From the NCBI GenBank assembly GCA_002479455.1, contig DLNB01000033.1, positions 206 to 64,205 of the forward strand: 64,000 nt of DNA. Reading direction: 5' to 3'. Of the stretch, positions 59,401-64,000 are shown piece by piece. The position numbers were made by a program, and so were the translations under genes. The stretch's first letter is position 1. The number at the start of each line of letters is the position of its first letter. This DNA is from Acetothermia bacterium UBA7521. GTDB taxonomy: Bacteria > Bipolaricaulota > Bipolaricaulia > Bipolaricaulales > Bipolaricaulaceae. Below the pieces are notes generated by a model. It made no database searches and had not been told where the DNA came from. It saw nothing but the letters and a program-made list of their open reading frames with translations.

Positions 59401-60784
59401 CGCGACGAGTCAAGCCTTTGTCACCACGGCTTCCCTCCAGAAACGATACCCAATCTCCAAACGGGTCATCTCCTCCGCGCTGGCGCCGCCGCCGTTCATC
59501 ACCGTCACCTGGAGAGGAGAAAAAGCTTGGACCCGTCGCGAGACGCTGGAGCGGCTGCGTCGACTCTCCCTTGCCTCCCGCCGCGCCGAGGTGCGCCCCC
59601 AGGGGCCTTCTGCCCTCCAGCGGTTCCTCCTTCGCCACCAGCACCGCTCAGCGGAGCGCCGGCTCCACGGCGAGGAGGGGCTAGTTCAGGTCCTGACCCA
59701 ACTCCAGGGGATCGCTCTCCCGTGGGCACTGTGGGACGGGGCGATCCTCCCGGCGCGGGTTGCCGAGTACACGGTGGCGTGGACCGAGAACCTCCTACGA
59801 GGGGGGCAGTTCGTGTGGTTGGGCCGACCGGGGATCGGGCGGGAGCTCGTGGCTGCGTTCGCCCACCGAGAGAACGTGGCGTGGCTCGCGAAGGCGTATC
59901 CGCTGCCGACAAGCGAGCTCACACCCGAAGGAGCCGCGCTCGTTGAGCAGTTGGGAAAACGGGGGCCGAGCTTCCTCGTCGAGCTCGCCGGCGACGTCGG
60001 CCTTCCGGCAACGCGGTGCGCGGCGGAACTGTGGGAGCTTGCCCGCGCCGGGCTGGTCACGAACGACGGACTGGCCGCCCTTCAGGCGGGCCCGCCACCC
60101 CTCACGCCGGGTAAGACCCAGATCTGGCGCGGGGGGAGCGGGCGGTGGTCCCTCGTTCCTTCATCTGCCGGGGGCCCAACCGAGGACGAACGCGCAGCAC
60201 TTCTCCGGCTCCTCCTCGCGCGGTACGGGATCCTCTCCCGGAGCGTCCTGGCGTGGGACGGGGCCACTGTCCCGTGGGGCGACCTTTATCCGCTTCTGAC
60301 CCGGCTTGAGTGGCGAGGGGAACTCGTGCGGGGGGTGTTCGTGGAGGGGCTCGCGGGCGCTCAGTTCTCTCGGGAAGAGGTGCTGCGCGATCTGAAACGT
60401 CTGAGTTCGGGATGGGATATCCTTCCATCCACTGATCCGGTCGTCCTCTACGGAGCAGGAGCGCCGTTTCCCCTCCCGCATCCAGACGGCCCCGAGTTGC
60501 GGTTCCGGAGAGGATCGGGTTCATACCTCGTAATCCAGGATGGCCATCCCCGGGTGGCGATCGAGGGTCACGGCGAACGTCTGCTTTCCCTCGCGGATCT
60601 CTCCCCGGATGAACTCCGCACCGCGTTGGCCCTTCTCCCCACCCTCCTCGCGGGGCCAGTGCGGCGACTCACTGTGCGCACCTGGAACGGTGCGCCTGTG
60701 CGGGGCAGCGCGGCCGAGCCGTTCCTGCACACACTGGGCTTCACACCCGGACCGAACGAACTCACCCTCTACCGCGCGTACTAG
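56429..60784 (+). CDS. lhr: ATP-dependent DNA helicase Lhr, full length
   Basis: A 1451-residue Lhr (large helicase-related) superfamily 2 helicase. N-terminal Lhr core: Walker A APTGSGKT (56-63), DEIH (180-183) in VDEIHAVAETKRG, GLSATIRP, and the second RecA domain with NNRRAAERIA, VHHGSVAKERRREIEEKLKQG, ELGIDMG and HSVARGLQRVGRAGH. Winged-helix and beta-barrel regions follow, and the long remainder is the Lhr-CTD of bacterial full-length forms, which in some species removes uracil. Between LLERLESLT (near 205) and FQRIGLSA lies an unconserved 20-25-residue insert that seems to be encoded by a dispersed repeat. GTG is the start; TAGAAT lies just upstream. It is probably the largest gene product unrelated to its neighbours. 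Confidence 0.9.
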   Translation: MAAQRTNTARSGTPGPLQRFSPLVRDWFRAELGAPTPAQVLGWPSIAAGQHTLILAPTGSGKTLAAFLWALDRLLTQPPQPSLPSVHTLYLSPLKALGYDIERNLQVPLQGIQALGRARGIALPEVRVGVRTGDTPTSERQRLVRRPPHILITTPESLHLMLTSPRARGTLAGVKTVIVDEIHAVAETKRGTFLSVLLERLESLTCASQSSSPRLETGNREPRTVSPSFQRIGLSATIRPLDEVARFLGGYGDGGRERPVAIVDAGLRKELDLRVVAPTPDMSALPEGSIWPSLYARLHELILAHRATIVFVNNRRAAERIAAEVNELAGVELVQVHHGSVAKERRREIEEKLKQGEIPAIVATASLELGIDMGLVDLVVQVESPHSVARGLQRVGRAGHLYRAPSRGRLLPKTRADLLEMATLARAMRQADLAPVHIPRGCLDILAQQIVAIVAEGEIQIDELFRIIRRAYPFHDLPQEAFLSVLTMLAAPGVGPWSVRPRVAWDRVHDVLLPLPGSRRLAVTSGGAIPDTGQYAVHTEAGDRIGELDEEFVYEARVGEVLVLGLNRWRILDITHDRVVVSPGEGPAKVPFWRGEAYGRDLHLGQRVAEISREIEDRLGNPDLVPWLREACALDPAAAENTAHYVAVQRERGAVPTDCRLVLEGFPDEAGGLRLALLTPYGRRFHLALRLALLARLREETGLEPTSLHSDSGILLRLTQIPFERAVAIIRDLRPREVERLVVAELSRSPLFGLRFRENAGRALLLPRDRPGRRTPLWLKRLSARDLLESARSRPGFPLVTETYREVLQDFLPMDGLRAWLERLEQGEIEVSVRQSSAPSPFAASLLWEFQAAYLYQWDEPKSGPVPTGLAVEDLFPLLDRDIADVVDPRIVGRVNGELRGRGEGRWARTGAELMSLLHRLGDVGEDELPDVASPDARAALPTLLASGSIARVEFPGGTPSVRFVLGEDRPLYQAALSGDETAQAQVVGRHATSQAFVTTASLQKRYPISKRVISSALAPPPFITVTWRGEKAWTRRETLERLRRLSLASRRAEVRPQGPSALQRFLLRHQHRSAERRLHGEEGLVQVLTQLQGIALPWALWDGAILPARVAEYTVAWTENLLRGGQFVWLGRPGIGRELVAAFAHRENVAWLAKAYPLPTSELTPEGAALVEQLGKRGPSFLVELAGDVGLPATRCAAELWELARAGLVTNDGLAALQAGPPPLTPGKTQIWRGGSGRWSLVPSSAGGPTEDERAALLRLLLARYGILSRSVLAWDGATVPWGDLYPLLTRLEWRGELVRGVFVEGLAGAQFSREEVLRDLKRLSSGWDILPSTDPVVLYGAGAPFPLPHPDGPELRFRRGSGSYLVIQDGHPRVAIEGHGERLLSLADLSPDELRTALALLPTLLAGPVRRLTVRTWNGAPVRGSAAEPFLHTLGFTPGPNELTLYRAY
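57057..57105 (+). repeat. Dispersed-repeat copy inside lhr
   Basis: This segment of lhr encodes the unconserved SSSPRLETGNREPRTVSPS stretch. Read inverted it is TTCTCGGTTGCCGGTTTC-like, close to bases 1060-1078 between two tRNA genes (TTCTCGGCTCGCCGGTTCC) and to the palindrome at 1204-1254. Its in-frame position inside a helicase recalls protein-coding palindromic elements in Rickettsia. Confidence 0.45.
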
Positions 60785-60838
60785 ACCGAAGCGCTCGCCT
60801 TGGACTAGGCAGATGTTGGCTTTGCGATGGTGGCCCTG

Positions 60839-63025
60839 CTACGGAATCTGGCGCAGGACCTCCTCTGTTCGCGCTCGGAGCTCACGGAGGCGCGCCTCTT
60901 GGGAGCGCAATTCCCCCAATCGAGCTGCGGAGACCTGTGTTCCGTAAGCCGCTTGCAGTGTCTTCTCCTTGGCCGAGAGGATCGTGAGCGCCTGCTCGTA
61001 GTGGGTGCGCGCCTCCTCCCAGAGGTAGCGCAGGCGAGCGATCTCCCCCAACTGGAAGTACGCCCACTCGTGCCTTCTATCCAGTTCCAGAACCTGCTCC
61101 AGCCGATCCTTTGCTTCCATGTAATCCCCATCCTGAAGGTCCGCGATCGCCAGCAAGTACAGCGCCTCGATCTCCATCGCCCGTACCGGGATCGTTCTCA
61201 GGAGCGCGAACAGCAGCTCCCGGGCCTCCGCTGTGTTGCCGAGCATCAGTTCTACGGACGCCAGCTGAATGTACAAGGTCTCGGGGCGATAGCGATCGAG
61301 ACACATCCGCAGCGCGGCCCGAGCAGCCTCCCAGTCCCCAACCTGAACATGAGCTGTTCCCAACCAGTAGAGGCTGACGCGCGGGCAAAAGTCGAGCTCC
61401 ACGGCTCGGGACAACTGGCGGCGCGCAAGCTCCCCATCGCCGTAGCCCAGCGAGATCTGCCCCGCAAGGAGGTAGGCATCGCCCGCCATGTCCCGCACCG
61501 CAATCACGGACACGACAAGCGCGAACAGCGATAGGCCCACCGTGCCCCACTTCAGCCCGCGGCCCCGGAGACGAACCGACAGGTCGCCCACCGGCCCATA
61601 ACGGGGAGACAAGGAAAGAGCGAGCAGAACAACAAACACCAAGCTGGACGCCGGAAGGTGGAACGGGAACGTGGGAACAGCGTGGACGAGAAACGCGATC
61701 AATCCCCCGCCAAGAAGCAGGAGCTCCAGCCTCTTGCGCGGATCGCGCTGCGCGCTCACCCGTCGCAGCCCGAAATACCCGACCAGTCCGAGACCCGTGA
61801 GCAGCACGAGCAACCCAAACGTGCCCATCTCGGCCCCCACCTGCACGTACTCGTTGTGCGCCTGATCGGCAAGCGGAAACGGGAACGCGTACGCCTCCCC
61901 TCGCGGCGACGCCAGAAATGGAGATTTGTACGGAACGAAGTGGATCTTGTACCCTCCCAGTCCGATTCCGAACAGCGGCCGGTCGCGCCACATCTCGTAC
62001 CCGACCCACAGGTCCCAGGCCCGAACTGCTCCCGACTGGCGCTCCCAGAGCTGCTTCACAACCGGGAGGGGGGTAGTGACAGGCAGAAGAAGCACCACGG
62101 CGGCGAGGAGCAACCCGATCGCGGGGATCCAGAGAAGAGCGAACCGGCGAAGCAGCTTACCGACTCCCCACAAGGCGCCGAGCGCTGCACAGAGCACCAC
62201 GGCGTACAGGAGACCCGGAACACCGAGGACCCCCACCAGGGACGCGAGAACGGTTGTCGCGGCCACCACCCACCTCGGCCACCCCCGGACCCGCACCTGC
62301 CAGAACCCCACGCCGAAGGCCACGAACGCACATCCCGCCGCAACCCCCAATCGCACCCCCACCTGGCGGGTGAGCAGCATGATCGCCAGGATGAATCCGG
62401 CCGCGATGACAGCAGGAATCCATGTCCACAGCTTTTTCAACCGCAACAGAAGGACCCCCGCCGGAAGGAGGAGATAGGACAGAAACCCCGCCAGGAACTG
62501 CCGGTTGCCGAGGGTAGCGATCATCGTATCCGCCGCCGCAGGCGCCAGACCCAGGTGTTGAAAGAGGGCGAACAAGGCGTTCCCGAAGCCCGCCAGCAGC
62601 AGGGCGCCCAGAACAAGGGTGATCCCCCGGTCATCCACCTCCGTGTTCACGACGAGCAGAAAGATGAGTCCGAAGTACAGAATGAGGTTCGCTGACTGGA
62701 GTACCACTCCGACCGGGGTCCTTCCAGAGAGTGACAGCAAGGCGGCAAGCAGCAGCGCCGGCAGCAAGGGGAACAGCCAGGACAGCTCGACCTTCACCGC
62801 GCGACGGGGGAGCGACTCCACCCCCCACAGGACGAGGAGCAGCGACACGAACACCAAGGTGTAGATCGTTTTCGCGTACCCGTACTCCGTGTTCCACGGA
62901 GAGAAGAAGAGAGGCATGGAGAACAGGAAGAACAACAACGCCCAGAACCGCACACGCCCGAATCGTCCTGCAGATGGCGCCGAAGTGACTACGCGTCGTC
63001 CCTTCCTCCCTTTTGCCGGAGGCAT
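60839..63025 (-). CDS. O-antigen ligase-like membrane protein with TPR repeats
   Basis: A 728-residue protein. Residues about 25-480 hold at least ten hydrophobic helices with the Wzy/WaaL landmark block near residue 360-410 (RPLFGIGLGGYKIHFVPYKSPF...DQAHNEYVQVGAEMG), in which the R and H residues are functional in the family. The C-terminal part (about 500-728) contains tetratricopeptide-like helices (LGYGDGELARRQLSRAVEL, WEEARTHYEQALTIL), a known fusion of Wzy-like enzymes. It is likely to transfer or polymerise a lipid-linked glycan at the envelope surface. The ATG at 63025 follows a TAGACT box by 5 nt with no ribosome site, 8 bp after the reductase gene. Confidence 0.85.
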   Translation of the reverse strand: MPPAKGRKGRRVVTSAPSAGRFGRVRFWALLFFLFSMPLFFSPWNTEYGYAKTIYTLVFVSLLLVLWGVESLPRRAVKVELSWLFPLLPALLLAALLSLSGRTPVGVVLQSANLILYFGLIFLLVVNTEVDDRGITLVLGALLLAGFGNALFALFQHLGLAPAAADTMIATLGNRQFLAGFLSYLLLPAGVLLLRLKKLWTWIPAVIAAGFILAIMLLTRQVGVRLGVAAGCAFVAFGVGFWQVRVRGWPRWVVAATTVLASLVGVLGVPGLLYAVVLCAALGALWGVGKLLRRFALLWIPAIGLLLAAVVLLLPVTTPLPVVKQLWERQSGAVRAWDLWVGYEMWRDRPLFGIGLGGYKIHFVPYKSPFLASPRGEAYAFPFPLADQAHNEYVQVGAEMGTFGLLVLLTGLGLVGYFGLRRVSAQRDPRKRLELLLLGGGLIAFLVHAVPTFPFHLPASSLVFVVLLALSLSPRYGPVGDLSVRLRGRGLKWGTVGLSLFALVVSVIAVRDMAGDAYLLAGQISLGYGDGELARRQLSRAVELDFCPRVSLYWLGTAHVQVGDWEAARAALRMCLDRYRPETLYIQLASVELMLGNTAEARELLFALLRTIPVRAMEIEALYLLAIADLQDGDYMEAKDRLEQVLELDRRHEWAYFQLGEIARLRYLWEEARTHYEQALTILSAKEKTLQAAYGTQVSAARLGELRSQEARLRELRARTEEVLRQIP

Positions 63026-63030
63026 AACGG

Positions 63031-63060
63031 AGTCTACCCGGGTTCGGTATCCGCGGGCAA
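63031..63060 (-). promoter_or_regulatory. Putative promoter of the O-antigen-ligase-like gene (leaderless)
   Basis: Read on the minus strand, TTGCCC (63055-63060) and TAGACT (63031-63036) are separated by 18 bp; the -10 ends 5 nt from the ATG. The promoter lies inside the 3' end of the upstream reductase gene. Confidence 0.45.
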
Positions 63061-64000
63061 ACCATGGACAATCCGCCGCATCGCTCCCCACCCTCCCAGG
63101 GCACGTACCAGCAGCAGCGCCGCCGCCCATGTCTCGGGACGGGTCGCGCACGCGTGGGCAAGCCGCGACGGCTCATCGATGTCCCCCTCCGCCGCCACCA
63201 GACGCCGAATCGACGATCGGTCCAGCGAAGCGACGACCCGATCGAGCTGACCATCGGTCAGGGCAAGGAAGGCTCCTCGCGCACGAAGCCCGAACGCGAT
63301 CTCCTCTCCCACCTCTGCCCGCCAGCAGGTCTCGTACCGCACGAGGCTGTGGGGACCCTGAGCTGCAACCTCTCCCGCGATCCGGGCCGATAGGGCGCCG
63401 AACAAGAGCCCACCCCCGGAGAGAGGCTTCACCTGCCCGGCCGCGTCGCCGACGAGCAGCATCCCTGCCCCCACCGTGCGCGGCGAGGGACCGATGGGGA
63501 CGAGCCCACTCTCCCGTCGCAGCACCCGGCAGTTCGGACAGCGTCTCTCCAGGAACCGGGATAACAAGGCCTTCGCGTCGCGCCGCGCTGAAGTGAGCAG
63601 CCCCACCCGGGCCTCTCCTTCTCCGGCCGGCACGACCCATGCGAGCCCCCCCGGGGCGACTTTCTGCCCCACGTGCACCTCAACCCCTCCGCCATCCAGG
63701 GTTGGGGGCACGACAGCAGCTTGTACCCCAGCCAGAATCTCCGCAGGCGAAGGGAGCCCCTCCCACCGGCGGACCGCGCTCATCGCCCCGTCCGCTGCGA
63801 TCAGCACCTCGAACTCGACCGAACCGCCGGTCGTATCCAGCACGTGACCGGTCCGGCCCACTGCCCCCACCGGGGCCCGTACCACGGCCCCTTGGTCTGC
63901 TGCCCGATCGAGGAGCCAGCGATCGAAGGCCGATCGGTCGATCACGTAGCCCTTGGGATGACGAGATACGAACTCGACAACACGCCCGCCCGGCGCGTGA
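63034..64000 (-). CDS. Geranylgeranyl reductase family flavoprotein (C-terminal part)
   Basis: The frame stays open from the window edge (HAPGGRVVEFVSRHPKGYV...) to the stop at 63034, about 321 residues. The N-terminal FAD-binding GxGxxG motif lies beyond the edge. Seen features: VIDRSAFDRWLLDRAADQGA, VLIAADGAMSAVRRW (FAD-linked dinucleotide region), LLVGDAAGQVKPLSGGGLLFGALSARIAGEV (GDAAG flavin-binding signature) and a C-terminal helical part. Members reduce isoprenoid chains of lipids such as archaeal-type or hopanoid-like lipids, quinones or chlorophyll; which one applies here is undetermined. It lies upstream of an envelope ligase gene. Confidence 0.85.
   Translation of the reverse strand, partial: HAPGGRVVEFVSRHPKGYVIDRSAFDRWLLDRAADQGAVVRAPVGAVGRTGHVLDTTGGSVEFEVLIAADGAMSAVRRWEGLPSPAEILAGVQAAVVPPTLDGGGVEVHVGQKVAPGGLAWVVPAGEGEARVGLLTSARRDAKALLSRFLERRCPNCRVLRRESGLVPIGPSPRTVGAGMLLVGDAAGQVKPLSGGGLLFGALSARIAGEVAAQGPHSLVRYETCWRAEVGEEIAFGLRARGAFLALTDGQLDRVVASLDRSSIRRLVAAEGDIDEPSRLAHACATRPETWAAALLLVRALGGWGAMRRIVHGLPADTEPG

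Overview
The window reads as chromosomal DNA from a GC-rich (by eye somewhat above 60 percent) bacterium, most likely a deep-branching, possibly thermophilic lineage. Candidatus Bipolaricaulota/Acetothermia (OP1) is my best guess, by inference only: no rRNA gene is present to settle it. Supporting hints are fused str-S10-spc-alpha ribosomal operons, a 1640-residue RpoC, a TrmB with a long C-terminal extension, zinc-binding (C+) forms of S4, S14 and L36, and a Na+-type ATP synthase c subunit.

Layout. 1-717: remnant of an IS1634-type transposase that has lost its catalytic core and runs off the left edge. 960-1638: six tRNA genes on the minus strand (Leu-TAG, Gly-GCC, Leu-TAA, initiator fMet, elongator Met, Ala-CGC in transcription order). 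1671-3432: a PPC-domain protein and a glycerate 2-kinase interrupted by two frameshifts. 3461-5342: endonuclease III, an HD-domain protein and an MgtC-like membrane protein. 5347-7592: divergent kbl and tdh, a two-step threonine-to-glycine plus acetyl-CoA route. 7593-7880: noncoding, rich in hairpins.

7881-30670 is one long minus-strand block of translation and transcription genes: fmdB-like, rpoC, rpsL, rpsG, fusA, the S10, spc and alpha ribosomal genes with secY, adk, map, infA and rpoA, and ridA last. Genes overlap or nearly touch throughout, so a superoperon is likely. rpoB is not next to rpoC, tuf is not in the str segment, rpmD (L30) is missing between rpsE and rplO, and S11 lacks its usual basic tail. 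30743-35216 holds RNA and DNA maintenance genes (a degenerate MnmA-like protein, a ribosome hibernation factor, a HerA-like ATPase, the CCA-adding enzyme). 35284-42017 is frr followed by an F1Fo ATP synthase operon (I-like, a, c, b, delta, alpha, gamma, beta). The epsilon gene is absent, and a beta-helix lipoprotein follows instead.

42079-64000 is a mixed housekeeping and envelope region: a Cys-rich ATC-hydrolase-like protein, tyrS, gyrA, a flippase-like membrane protein fused to a NodS-like methyltransferase, a membrane-anchored PIG-L deacetylase, a ROK sugar kinase, trmB with a secreted beta-rich protein, an amidohydrolase, an acyl-CoA ligase, a full-length Lhr helicase, an O-antigen-ligase/TPR protein and the C-terminal part of a geranylgeranyl-reductase-type flavoprotein.

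The strongest system-level signals are: (1) about ten genes whose start codon lies 5-9 nt after a TANNNT-type -10 hexamer and that lack a Shine-Dalgarno, suggesting widespread leaderless mRNAs; (2) a candidate envelope glycan deacetylation/N-methylation module at 48460-51121; (3) a two-carboxylate Na+ motif in the ATP synthase rotor; (4) a short dispersed repeat, one copy of which seems to lie in frame inside lhr.
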